Position numbers and translations under genes: made by a program. Source: Methanomicrobiales archaeon (lineage in GTDB: Archaea > Halobacteriota > Methanomicrobia > Methanomicrobiales > JACTUA01). From it: a stretch of 6,978 nucleotides of DNA. This document shows, piece by piece, positions 1 through 6,409 of this stretch. The first letter of the stretch is position 1; every line of letters begins with the position of its first letter. The stretch covers positions 1 through 6,978 of the forward strand of contig JAJRCP010000200.1 of NCBI GenBank assembly GCA_028678885.1, read 5' to 3'. Under the pieces are notes generated by a model. The model saw nothing but the letters and a program-made list of their open reading frames with translations. It made no database searches and was not told the DNA's origin.

Positions 1-627
1 AGGCTCTGTTGCAAGGAGGTCGATAAAGGCGAGCACAATGGACTGCCGGCCGCAGCCGTGCTTCTTTAAAAGATCAACACCATCTTTCGTTAGTGCGAAA
101 CCGTTTGTCCACTCTCGGGCGACCATGTCGCGGGATGCGGAGAGGCGCAGGACATCGAAAAGAGTAAGCCTCTTTTTGCGTAGCGATGGGATGGTGTTTG
201 GGTCGTTTACGTCCAATTCAGCGTGGTCCCGCATCCGCACCCGTGTGAGGGCAAACGCCTCGTAAAAGCTGACGGCGTCCTCCACGGTAGTTCCTTCAAT
301 CACCCGCATTGCGCCGGTGATATCCTTGCCTATCAGGAGCGGAATGAGAAGGATGAAGGCTCCGAAATGGGTGTTTCCACCGGAATGGACATTGGTTGCC
401 TGCACTGCGTCTTTGATGAGCTGTCCTACGGAACCTTCGCCGCGCTCGGCCCGCTCATACACAGGGCGGACAAGAAGGGTGGAGGCGAGGAAGTGCTCGA
501 GGCGAGTGTCCGGGTAATCGTGGCAGCGATCGATATTTCCGGGTTTTGGGTACGCGGTGACCTCAAGCATCATCGCAAGCTGGGCGCGCTCAGTCAGTGT
601 AAGCGGGGAGCGGTCGGTGGAAGACAT
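1..627 (-). CDS. CitG-like triphosphoribosyl-dephospho-CoA synthase family protein (3' end outside window)
   Basis: Reading the minus strand from the ATG at 627-625 gives 209 stop-free codons that run off the left edge; family members are roughly 280-300 residues, so about 70-90 are missing. Visible family features are the N-terminal PKPGNIDR motif (residues 27-34), a GGNTHFGAF-type segment (83-91) followed by a hydrophobic stretch, and the DVLRLSASRDMVAREW segment (158-173). In bacteria CitG/MdcB enzymes join ATP and dephospho-CoA into 2'-(5''-triphosphoribosyl)-3'-dephospho-CoA, the prosthetic-group precursor of citrate or malonate lyase. Archaeal methanogens carry homologues without an obvious lyase context, and none is visible here, so the substrate is unknown. 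The start lies inside the 3' end of the upstream marker 9 gene (38-base overlap). A GAGAGG sequence (643-638) lies 10 bases before the ATG, and the frame closes at an upstream stop at 660-658. The family assignment is good; the exact reaction is unproven. Confidence 0.82.
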   Translation of the reverse strand, partial: MSSTDRSPLTLTERAQLAMMLEVTAYPKPGNIDRCHDYPDTRLEHFLASTLLVRPVYERAERGEGSVGQLIKDAVQATNVHSGGNTHFGAFILLIPLLIGKDITGAMRVIEGTTVEDAVSFYEAFALTRVRMRDHAELDVNDPNTIPSLRKKRLTLFDVLRLSASRDMVAREWTNGFALTKDGVDLLKKHGCGRQSIVLAFIDLLATEP

Positions 628-1726
628 GATGCATAATCCTCTCAGAGAGTGTGCGCTTCAGGCGCATATACTCCTGGCGGGAGAGGCCTTTCTTGCGAAG
701 AGTGGAATCACGGAGATGACAGGGAGAGGTGGCTTTGCAGCACCAGGTGAGACTCCCGAAACAGGTGAACTGGCCGTCCTCGAGCGGGGTACCCTTCACC
801 GCCTCTATCTTGAGGGCAATATATTCGTCGCGATCCAGTCGGACGTTCTGGAGCTGGGGGAGGAGCGGGCAGCGCTTCACCGGCAAGCAGCAAAAGGTGA
901 GGGCCCTTAGGTCTCCTCCCCGGCAGAGCTGCTTTGGGGCGTTGTACCAGCCATTGTCATCTGTATACCGGGTGATGGCGGCATCCAGACCGCCCAAGGT
1001 CTCTTCGTCTGATCGCCGTGCGACGGATATAAGGTCGGCGCCGTGGGAGAACATCTCCATCATACGGTCGAAAGTGAAAAGCCCGTTGTTGGCGATAAGG
1101 GTGGCATTGCAGGCATTGCGGATTTGTTTTAGGCGCAGGTAACCGAGGTCCATGAGGTCGACATGAAGGATGTCTGCGCCCGCTTCCCAGAGCTTCTGTG
1201 CGAGCTGAGGATCGGAGGGGCTCACCCCCGCCCGCATCTTCACCGAGACAGTCACATCATGCTTCTTCAGCTCGTGGATGACCAGAGAGAGGAGGTCGGG
1301 GTGGTCGAGAAAATATTCACCGCTCTGGGCAGCAAGCATCGGCTCCTGGCGGCAATGGGCATCGATCTCGTAGATCACCTTGTCCCCGAAGGCCTCAGCA
1401 ATCCGGGTAAAGGAGGCTGGGGTGCTACCGCGGAGGTTCAGGCCGAAGATCACATCACTTCCTTCAGTTCCATGCAGCTGCCGGGAGAGCTCCTCGATCG
1501 GATCCTCGTAGAGAAATTCCCCTCTTCCACAGGCAGCAATCTTCCGGCTCGCATCAAGGGTGGGCGGATCGATAGAATAACCACCGATGAAGCCCACCCC
1601 CACGTGGGCTGCGCGCGCGAGGACATACTTCGCATCCACGGTGCCTGCCATCGACGCGATCGCGATCGGGGTCCTTACGACTTGGTCGTTGAGCAGGAGC
1701 CCGAATCGCTCATATGCTGCCATCAT
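590..1726 (-). CDS. Methanogenesis marker 9 protein: Dus/NifR3-like TIM barrel fused to an eight-cysteine domain
   Basis: The 378-residue product has two parts. Residues 1-260 resemble the tRNA-dihydrouridine synthase/NifR3 flavin TIM barrel: TPIAIASMAG near 20-28, VIYEIDAHC near 117-125, SVKMRAG at 161-167, LHVD at 187-190, ANNGL at 212-216 and GADLISVARR at 229-238. Residues 260-340 match the methanogenesis marker 9 domain (TIGR03277), known for eight invariant cysteines with two copies of [WFY]CCxxKPC. Here there are exactly eight (C268, C279, C280, C286, C322, C329, C330, C336), in FCCLPVKRC and WCCKATSPC. The domain is confined to methanogens and its function is unknown; metal or Fe-S binding is plausible. 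The frame is open to a TTG at 1756. I prefer ATG 1726 because GGTGA lies five bases upstream, which removes ten unconserved residues; ATG 1738 is a weaker option. It follows the nuclease gene with no room for a promoter and overlaps the next gene by 38 bases. Confidence 0.9.
   Translation of the reverse strand: MMAAYERFGLLLNDQVVRTPIAIASMAGTVDAKYVLARAAHVGVGFIGGYSIDPPTLDASRKIAACGRGEFLYEDPIEELSRQLHGTEGSDVIFGLNLRGSTPASFTRIAEAFGDKVIYEIDAHCRQEPMLAAQSGEYFLDHPDLLSLVIHELKKHDVTVSVKMRAGVSPSDPQLAQKLWEAGADILHVDLMDLGYLRLKQIRNACNATLIANNGLFTFDRMMEMFSHGADLISVARRSDEETLGGLDAAITRYTDDNGWYNAPKQLCRGGDLRALTFCCLPVKRCPLLPQLQNVRLDRDEYIALKIEAVKGTPLEDGQFTCFGSLTWCCKATSPCHLRDSTLRKKGLSRQEYMRLKRTLSERIMHHVFHRPLPAYTD
638..643 (-). 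promoter_or_regulatory. Probable ribosome binding site of the CitG-like gene
   Basis: On the minus strand GAGAGG precedes the ATG at 627 by 10 bases and resembles the archaeal Shine-Dalgarno GGAGG. It sits within the coding sequence of the upstream marker 9 gene, so translation is probably re-initiated or coupled. It supports ATG 627 as the start, because no other ATG lies between it and the upstream in-frame stop. Confidence 0.4.
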
Positions 1727-1731
1727 AAGAT

Positions 1732-1736
1732 TCACC
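1732..1736 (-). promoter_or_regulatory. Ribosome binding site that decides the marker 9 start
   Basis: On the minus strand GGTGA occurs five bases before the ATG at 1726-1724. It is fully complementary to the UCACC part of the archaeal 16S rRNA 3' end. The TTG at 1756 and ATG at 1738 lack a comparable site, so this motif favours the 378-residue product over the 388-residue one. Confidence 0.5.
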
Positions 1737-1760
1737 ATTATTGCCGCTCTGAGCAAATAT

Positions 1761-2222
1761 CTATTGCGGATACAGATTGGGGAGCTGGTATCCGTCTCCC
1801 GAATGGTAAAGCCGTGGGTACTCGCGGAATTCTTCTAAGCTGATCCCCGGGGTGGTCGCGTACAGGTGCTGTACCTGATCCCAGGGAATCAGGTAGGCTT
1901 CACGGGATTTGCCGCTCCCGAACCGAAACTCAATGGCAAGAAATCCTTTCCTGCCGGTGCGGGAGAGGAAGGTGGAGATTGCATCGATCTGATGGACTTT
2001 ATTCCGGTCCATGTGGAAATGCTGGGTAAAATAGAGCTTTTTTCCCCGGATGGACTTGCATTCGATGGCAAGGTAGTACTTCGGGTCTAGGCAATCGACC
2101 AGGACATCGATGAACTGCTGGCTGAACTTATGCTGCTTGAGTCGGTAGGCAAATCCCCGCATCTTCTGCTCTTCAAAGAAACGGTTGAAGCAGGAGACGA
2201 TGTCCCGTTCGAAATCACTCAT
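1761..2222 (-). CDS. PD-(D/E)XK nuclease, archaeal Hjc/RecU-like Holliday junction resolvase family
   Basis: A complete 153-residue protein, about the length of archaeal Holliday junction resolvases. The nuclease core is recognisable: an N-terminal FERD with Glu5, then FIDVLVDCLDPKYYLAIECKS, where Asp39 and Glu54-x-Lys56 fit the catalytic D...ExK triad. It continues with HQIDAISTFLSRTGRKGFLAIEFRFG (77-102) and a REAYLIPW strand (108-114), as in Hjc/RecU-type enzymes where a His/Gln helix and a beta-strand follow the active site. The D-to-E spacing is 15 residues, slightly longer than the 13 I recall for classical Hjc. The family cuts branched DNA; actual resolvase activity is inferred. No Shine-Dalgarno is visible before ATG 2222, so the message may be leaderless. 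It appears to be the first gene of the minus-strand run, with marker 9 next, and may be a paralogue of a main Hjc encoded elsewhere. Confidence 0.8.
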   Translation of the reverse strand: MSDFERDIVSCFNRFFEEQKMRGFAYRLKQHKFSQQFIDVLVDCLDPKYYLAIECKSIRGKKLYFTQHFHMDRNKVHQIDAISTFLSRTGRKGFLAIEFRFGSGKSREAYLIPWDQVQHLYATTPGISLEEFREYPRLYHSGDGYQLPNLYPQ

Positions 2223-2312
2223 CGATTACAAGATTCTGCGCCGAGGTGAGAAAAAGCAATCGATAACGTGGTGAAAATAGAAAGGGGAGGTCAGAAGGTG
2301 GGTTATTGAGCC

Positions 2313-2328
2313 TCGAAGATAATTTACG
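2313..2328 (+). promoter_or_regulatory. Candidate BRE/TATA promoter of the cfb operon
   Basis: The AT-rich stretch CGAAGATAATTTAC in the divergent intergenic region lies about 45 bases before the cfbA ATG. A TATA box here would place initiation near 2345-2350 and leave a short leader carrying the AAGGT motif. A T-run at 2336-2340 is a weaker alternative. For the divergent nuclease gene, the minus-strand sequence CTATTTTC (2280-2273) is the best TATA-like candidate, but it is weak. No experimental support is visible. Confidence 0.3.
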
Positions 2329-2354
2329 ATCATCATTTTTACCCTCTGCCGGCA

Positions 2355-2367
2355 TACCTTGAAGGTA
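2355..2367 (+). repeat. Perfect 6-bp inverted repeat abutting the cfbA start codon
   Basis: TACCTT, a single G, then AAGGTA form a perfect 13-base palindrome ending one base before the cfbA ATG. Its right arm contains AAGGT, the only Shine-Dalgarno-like sequence for cfbA, though just two bases from the ATG. It could be an operator or a small hairpin that masks the ribosome site. It is short enough that chance cannot be excluded. Confidence 0.35.
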
Positions 2368-2368
2368 C

Positions 2369-2773
2369 ATGGGCAAGAAAGGTTTGTTACTCATCGGACA
2401 CGGGAGCAGGCTTCCCTATAACAAGGAACTCATCGAAGTGACCGCCCACCAGATGGCCGGCATGAGCGAGTATCTCATCAAGTGTGCATACATGGAGAAG
2501 AGCACCCCGAACATCGAACAAGTCCTCGCGGAGTTCAAGAAGGAGGATATCGACCTGCTGGTCGTAGTACCACTCTTCCTTGCCAAAGGTGTCCACGTTC
2601 TGGAAGATATCCCGCTCATCATAGGACTGGAGATGGGATCGTGTCGGGGAACCTTCAGTGTAGGAAACGGCCGTACCATTCCCCTCGTATATGCGGAGCC
2701 CATCGGAAAGGATCCTATGCTTGCAAAACTGATGCTGAAGAACGCCGCGGCCGCTCTCAAAACGTATCTCTGA
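2369..2773 (+). CDS. cfbA: CfbA, sirohydrochlorin nickelochelatase (short CbiX type)
   Basis: CfbA inserts Ni2+ into sirohydrochlorin, the first dedicated step of F430 synthesis; the same small chelatases can also insert Co2+ for cobamide synthesis. The 134-residue length is typical of archaeal CbiX-short enzymes, which form homodimers equivalent to one two-domain chelatase. The start LLLIGHGSR places metal-binding His11 in the usual spot, and VVPLFLAKGVHVLEDIP supplies the second conserved His76. YMEKSTPNI (41-49) matches the conserved acidic substrate-side segment. The protein should be cytosolic; there is no signal peptide. It is the first gene of the four-gene cfb run, with the next start four bases after its stop, which favours F430 rather than cobalamin as its main job. 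The ATG is fixed by the conserved N-terminal strand. Confidence 0.94.
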   Translation: MGKKGLLLIGHGSRLPYNKELIEVTAHQMAGMSEYLIKCAYMEKSTPNIEQVLAEFKKEDIDLLVVVPLFLAKGVHVLEDIPLIIGLEMGSCRGTFSVGNGRTIPLVYAEPIGKDPMLAKLMLKNAAAALKTYL

Positions 2774-2777
2774 CTGT

Positions 2778-3953
2778 ATGGACATCCTCGTCCTAGACAC
2801 TATCCATGGGGGATTGGAGATTGCCCGGCAACTGGAGGCGATGGGCCATGCAGTTGATGCCGTGGATGTATACCGTGGAAAAATGGGGCCAGTACAGGAT
2901 GCGTATGACCTGATTGTGGCACCCGTCCACCTGGATCCTGGACACCCGTATCTTTCTATTCCGGCAAAGAGGATTGTCTCTCATCATGAAGCGGTTGCCT
3001 GGATTCTGTGGGACTGCGTCCCTCATCCTATGGTGGAGATCACGGGTGCAAGGGGAAAGACCACCACCGCCCATGCGCTTGCGAGTATCTGTGAAGGCCC
3101 CGGTGTCCTGCATACCTCGCAGGGCACCTTCAGCTACCCGGATCGCACGCTTCTCTGGAAACGGAGCATCACTCCGGCATCGGTAATTCCGGCCGCACGA
3201 GAAGCTCGGGCATGCGGAGGATGGCTAATCGCGGAAGAATCCCTGGGTGTTACCGGGGCAGGGGATCTCGCGATCATCACATCCGCGGAAGATTATCCTA
3301 TCGGAGCAGGAAAAAAAAGCGGTCTGTCAGAGAAGCTTCGCTTAGTGAGACATATCGAGATGGTGGTCGCACCTCGGGCGCTTCCAGGGCTCGATCGGAT
3401 TGTCACCATCAGTCAGGTGACCCGGTGTATGGCGGAGTCTTGCTTGTTCTCCTGGCAGGGGCGGGAGGGTATGTTCTCGAACCCATTGCTTGTACTGGAG
3501 GGGTACCGCACACCTCTGCGTCTGGCTGCAACCGCAGCCTGCCTCCTGGGGATCAATCCTGTCTCTCTGGGGAAGTTCCACGCGGTCGGTGGAAGGATGG
3601 CAGTGGAAAGAAGCGAAGGAAGGGTGATCGTGGATAATGCAAACTCCGGTACGGACCGGATGACCACGATCGAGGCGGCCCACTACGCCAGAAGCCAAAC
3701 CTGTGCAGATTCTCTTACACTGGTTATCGGAGAGGTCTCGCGAACGATCTGTGAGGGGTTCTCTGCGGAGGAGGTGGAGGAGACGATACGGTTGATACAA
3801 CCGGAACACGTAATACTAGTGGGAGACCGTGTGAAATCACTGAGTGAACGGTTCGGATACCCTCACACTAACACACTCGACGAAGGGCAGAAAATAGCCA
3901 GGAACATCTCGTCAACCGGAGGCATTGTGCTTGCGGTGAAGTGCTGGAGATAG
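2778..3953 (+). CDS. cfbE: CfbE, coenzyme F430 synthetase (Mur ligase-like)
   Basis: CfbE uses ATP to activate the remaining propionate of seco-F430 and closes the six-membered carbocyclic ring, giving F430. The 391-residue protein has an N-terminal Rossmann-like domain (MDILVLDTIHGG onward), the Mur-ligase P-loop GARGKTTT at 90-97, an AEESLG acidic segment at 152-157, and the characteristic NANSGTD motif at 287-293 in the region before the C-terminal domain. The C-terminus IVLAVKCWR is a normal full-length ending. The start follows cfbA by four bases and has no visible Shine-Dalgarno, so translation is probably coupled to cfbA. The alternative of a peptidoglycan-type Mur ligase is rejected because the flanking genes are cfbA and cfbD and the NANSGTD signature fits CfbE. 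Confidence 0.92.
   Translation: MDILVLDTIHGGLEIARQLEAMGHAVDAVDVYRGKMGPVQDAYDLIVAPVHLDPGHPYLSIPAKRIVSHHEAVAWILWDCVPHPMVEITGARGKTTTAHALASICEGPGVLHTSQGTFSYPDRTLLWKRSITPASVIPAAREARACGGWLIAEESLGVTGAGDLAIITSAEDYPIGAGKKSGLSEKLRLVRHIEMVVAPRALPGLDRIVTISQVTRCMAESCLFSWQGREGMFSNPLLVLEGYRTPLRLAATAACLLGINPVSLGKFHAVGGRMAVERSEGRVIVDNANSGTDRMTTIEAAHYARSQTCADSLTLVIGEVSRTICEGFSAEEVEETIRLIQPEHVILVGDRVKSLSERFGYPHTNTLDEGQKIARNISSTGGIVLAVKCWR
3946..3949 (+). promoter_or_regulatory. Ribosome binding site of cfbD
   Basis: GGAG lies five bases before the cfbD ATG and inside the last codons of cfbE. It is the clearest Shine-Dalgarno in the operon, and supports the ATG at 3955, one base after the cfbE stop codon. Confidence 0.5.
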
Positions 3954-3954
3954 G

Positions 3955-5019
3955 ATGCAGTATATCCAGCCTCGCCCGAGTTCCATCGTCGCCGCCCTGT
4001 ACACGGTAAGGGATCTGGAAGTGGATGTCGCGATTCTTCATGGGCCCTCTGGATGCTCCTTCAAGCACGCCCGCCTCTTAGAAGAAGATGGTTTACACGT
4101 ACTTACTACGTCTCTCACTGATAATGAGTTCATTTTCGGAGGACAGTCGGCGCTCGAGCAGGTGCTTCGGTATGCGGAGGCCCGGTTTGCGCCAGTGCGG
4201 ATGGCGGTGATTGGAACTTGCGTCTCTCTGATCATTGGGGAGGATATGGAAGCAGCTATTGAGGGATCAGGGATCCACACTCCAACCATCTCGGTTCCCA
4301 TCCATGCAGGGTACCGGGAGAATATCATGGGGGTGATGGCGGCGCTGGAAGCTGCAGCCCGTGTAGGCTGGATCAGTGCGGATGAGCTAGAACGGCAGCG
4401 GTACTTCCTGGGGAAAGCAAATGAAGTAGAACGCCTGAGGGGAGCAGCCTATAAACCCTACATCGAGCCTTCCCGTGGCGACCTCAAGCATGTAGTGGGA
4501 GAACGGTTACTCGCTTTAGCCCGAAAGGGGAAAAAAGGAATCGCGGTCCTGAATGCGAAGAAAGAAACTGCGTACATGTTTGCCGATGCGCTTGTGGCTC
4601 TCCACGAGGTCTGCCCCCAGGCGAATATCAGGTATATTGCGAACCTGGAGGAACGGGGCCTACCCAAGGTACGGAGGGACGCGCAGCGGATCCTGGCAGG
4701 AATGAAGGAGACTGGACTCAGCCCGGTTCTTCTCGGGGCGCTTGACGAATATGGTGCGAATGGGGAGAAGATCGGTGCTCTAATCCAAGGTGAGACACCC
4801 GATTTTGTATTGTTAGTGGGGGTCCCGCATGCAGTCCCTCCAGAGTACACGGAAGGAATCGAGGTATTCTCCATCACAAATGGCCCTCGTCAGGTGGAAC
4901 CACTCCGGGCGCTCCACCACCAGCATGTGGTAGTAGAAGTAGATCTCCATCCCAAGACCCTCGGGATCACCCGAATCGTGGAAAGCGAGTTCGGGGCTGT
5001 ACTGCGGAACCTGTCATGA
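3955..5019 (+). CDS. cfbD: CfbD, Ni-sirohydrochlorin a,c-diamide reductive cyclase, NifD-like catalytic subunit
   Basis: CfbD is the catalytic component of the nitrogenase-like cyclase. It takes electrons from the NifH-like CfbC, reduces Ni-sirohydrochlorin a,c-diamide by six electrons and forms the gamma-lactam ring, yielding seco-F430. At 354 residues it is far shorter than NifD, as expected for this simplified homodimeric branch. Visible features are ILHGPSGCSFKHARLLEEDG (27-46) with Cys34, FIFGGQSALEQVL (59-71), and VIGTCVSLIIGEDM (85-98) with Cys89, which correspond to the cluster-ligand regions of nitrogenase-type subunits. The only other cysteine is Cys220. The HHQHVVVEVDLHPKTLG segment (321-337) near the C-terminus is also family-like. 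It is tightly placed between cfbE and cfbB and overlaps cfbB by four bases. The gene for its partner CfbC is not in this window. Confidence 0.93.
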   Translation: MQYIQPRPSSIVAALYTVRDLEVDVAILHGPSGCSFKHARLLEEDGLHVLTTSLTDNEFIFGGQSALEQVLRYAEARFAPVRMAVIGTCVSLIIGEDMEAAIEGSGIHTPTISVPIHAGYRENIMGVMAALEAAARVGWISADELERQRYFLGKANEVERLRGAAYKPYIEPSRGDLKHVVGERLLALARKGKKGIAVLNAKKETAYMFADALVALHEVCPQANIRYIANLEERGLPKVRRDAQRILAGMKETGLSPVLLGALDEYGANGEKIGALIQGETPDFVLLVGVPHAVPPEYTEGIEVFSITNGPRQVEPLRALHHQHVVVEVDLHPKTLGITRIVESEFGAVLRNLS

Positions 5020-6392
5020 AGGCACTGATGATAGCCGGTGATCGCTCTGGCGCGGGGAAGACGAGCATCAGCCTAGGGATCGCGTCCCTGCTTGCAGATC
5101 ATCACCGCGTCCAGACCTTCAAGGTAGGAATGGACTATATCGATCCTTCCTATCTCGCCGCTGCCTCGGGACGCCCCTGCAGGAACCTGGATGGTTTCAT
5201 AATGCAGGGATCCGAGATCCGGACCATTGTGGATCACGCGGCCCAGGATGCAGATGTACTTCTTGTGGAGGGAGTGCGTGGGCTGTATGAGGGAGCGGAT
5301 GCCCTCACGGATCAGGGAAGCAGTGCCGAGATCGCAAAGCTATTGCATATCCCGGTGGTGCTCGTGGTGAATGCAAGAAGTATCACCCGGAGCGCCGCCG
5401 CTCTGGTGAAGGGGTTCATGGCCTTTGACCCGGAGATTGCCATCTGTGGGGTTATTCTTAACAATGTGTATGGAACTACTCACCGGGAGAAAGCGAAGAG
5501 GGCGATTGAACATTACTGTGGGATCCCGGTGTTAGGCGCCATCCCTCCGGATGAAAGCATGGTGCTCGAGATGCGTCACCTGGGACTTGTCCCATACCGA
5601 GAGGGGGAAATGCAGACTGCCTTTCGGGAGACCGTGGATGCGATACGTAAGACGATCGGAAACCATCTCGCGGTTGAGGAGATCCTTTCCTGTGCTGGTG
5701 AGTATACACCGCAGGATACGGAAAAAAGTGTACTCACCCCCGCATCCGACCAGGATGCCCGGATTGGTGTCGCTTTCGATGAGGCATTCAATTTTTACTA
5801 TGCAGACCTGTTCGATGTCCTCCGTGGGAGGGGGGCGGAGCCGGTGTTCTTCAGCCCGGTGCATGATCGGCTTCCCGATGCGGATGGGTACATCCTCGGT
5901 GGAGGATACCCGGAGCTGTATGCGAGGGAGCTTGAGGCAAATACTGCTGCCCGGAATGGAATAAAGGAGGAATCGGAGAACAGGACTCCGATCTATGCGG
6001 AGTGCGGGGGACTCATCTATCTCACCGGAGGCATCCACCTCTCCGCGGGTTGGAGAGGAGCGGAGAAAGAGGTCTCATTTTCCTTCTGCGGGGCGATCCC
6101 CGGGGTTACCCGAATGCCCTCAAAGCGGGTGGTGAAGTACGTTGAGGGATTTTCCTGTCCAGAGTCTCCACTGGGCGAAGGATCCTTCCGGGGGCACGAA
6201 TTCCATTATAGTGATGTCCGGCTTGGCCCCAATACCCGCTTCTGTTACCGGCTCACAAGGGGTGGAGGCATAGAAGGGCAGAAGGATGGGGTGCTCGTAA
6301 ACAATACTCTTGCCAGCTACACTCACCTTTCACCTGTACCTTCATGGCGGATGTTCGATCACTTTGTCCGGAAATGCCGATCCCCAAAATAA
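5016..6392 (+). CDS. cfbB: CfbB, Ni-sirohydrochlorin a,c-diamide synthase (CobB/CbiA family)
   Basis: CfbB uses ATP and glutamine to amidate the a and c acetate side chains of Ni-sirohydrochlorin, the step before reductive cyclisation. The 458-residue length matches CbiA/CobB. The N-terminal dethiobiotin-synthetase-like domain has the P-loop GDRSGAGKTS (8-17), VGMDYIDPSY (37-46) and the LVEGVRGLYEG segment (83-93). The C-terminal class I-type glutamine amidotransferase domain has GGGYPELYA (295-303), the nucleophile Cys330 in YAECGGL (327-333), the GHEFHYSD motif (393-400), and SYTHL (434-438), whose His437 is the probable catalytic His. The ATG overlaps the cfbD stop as ATGA. Cobyrinate a,c-diamide synthase for cobalamin is a close homologue and dual use cannot be excluded, but the operon context indicates F430. 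Confidence 0.92.
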   Translation: MKALMIAGDRSGAGKTSISLGIASLLADHHRVQTFKVGMDYIDPSYLAAASGRPCRNLDGFIMQGSEIRTIVDHAAQDADVLLVEGVRGLYEGADALTDQGSSAEIAKLLHIPVVLVVNARSITRSAAALVKGFMAFDPEIAICGVILNNVYGTTHREKAKRAIEHYCGIPVLGAIPPDESMVLEMRHLGLVPYREGEMQTAFRETVDAIRKTIGNHLAVEEILSCAGEYTPQDTEKSVLTPASDQDARIGVAFDEAFNFYYADLFDVLRGRGAEPVFFSPVHDRLPDADGYILGGGYPELYARELEANTAARNGIKEESENRTPIYAECGGLIYLTGGIHLSAGWRGAEKEVSFSFCGAIPGVTRMPSKRVVKYVEGFSCPESPLGEGSFRGHEFHYSDVRLGPNTRFCYRLTRGGGIEGQKDGVLVNNTLASYTHLSPVPSWRMFDHFVRKCRSPK

Positions 6393-6395
6393 AGC

Positions 6396-6409
6396 GTAAA
6401 TTGTTAAAC
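6396..6409 (+). promoter_or_regulatory. Candidate TATA element for ilvE
   Basis: The 40 bases between cfbB and ilvE are the most AT-rich stretch nearby and contain GTAAATTGTTAAAC, about 24-37 bases before the ATG at 6433. That spacing fits an archaeal TATA box serving a leaderless or near-leaderless transcript. No Shine-Dalgarno lies close to the ATG, since AAGGT at 6410-6414 is 18 bases away. I see no hairpin or strong T-tract terminator after cfbB, so read-through is also possible. Confidence 0.3.

Noticed and set aside
223..636. Plus-strand open frame of 137 codons
   Set aside because: It lies antisense to the CitG-like gene, whose minus-strand translation has recognisable family motifs. 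The plus-strand product resembles nothing and is low-complexity in charge pattern.
1163..1843. Plus-strand open frame of 226 codons
   Set aside because: It is antisense to the marker 9 gene and runs past its 5' end into the nuclease gene; no family motif is seen, and the opposite strand is clearly coding.
2221..2263. Two ATCGAT copies (2221-2226 and 2258-2263) as a direct-repeat operator
   Set aside because: The motif is only six bases, self-palindromic and common by chance; one copy overlaps the nuclease start codon. No further copies support a regulatory array.
2387..2800. Minus-strand open frame of 137 codons opposite cfbA
   Set aside because: cfbA on the plus strand has conserved His11 and His76 and operon spacing; the antisense frame has no recognisable features.
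3342..3809. Minus-strand open frame of 155 codons opposite cfbE
   Set aside because: A shadow of the conserved CfbE C-terminal half; its translation has no known domain.
2778..3953. Peptidoglycan Mur ligase or folylpolyglutamate synthase for the P-loop protein
   Set aside because: The GARGKTTT loop is shared by these families, but the NANSGTD motif and position between cfbA and cfbD identify CfbE.
5532..6038. Minus-strand open frame of 168 codons opposite cfbB
   Set aside because: A shadow of the CfbB amidotransferase region with no recognisable motif.
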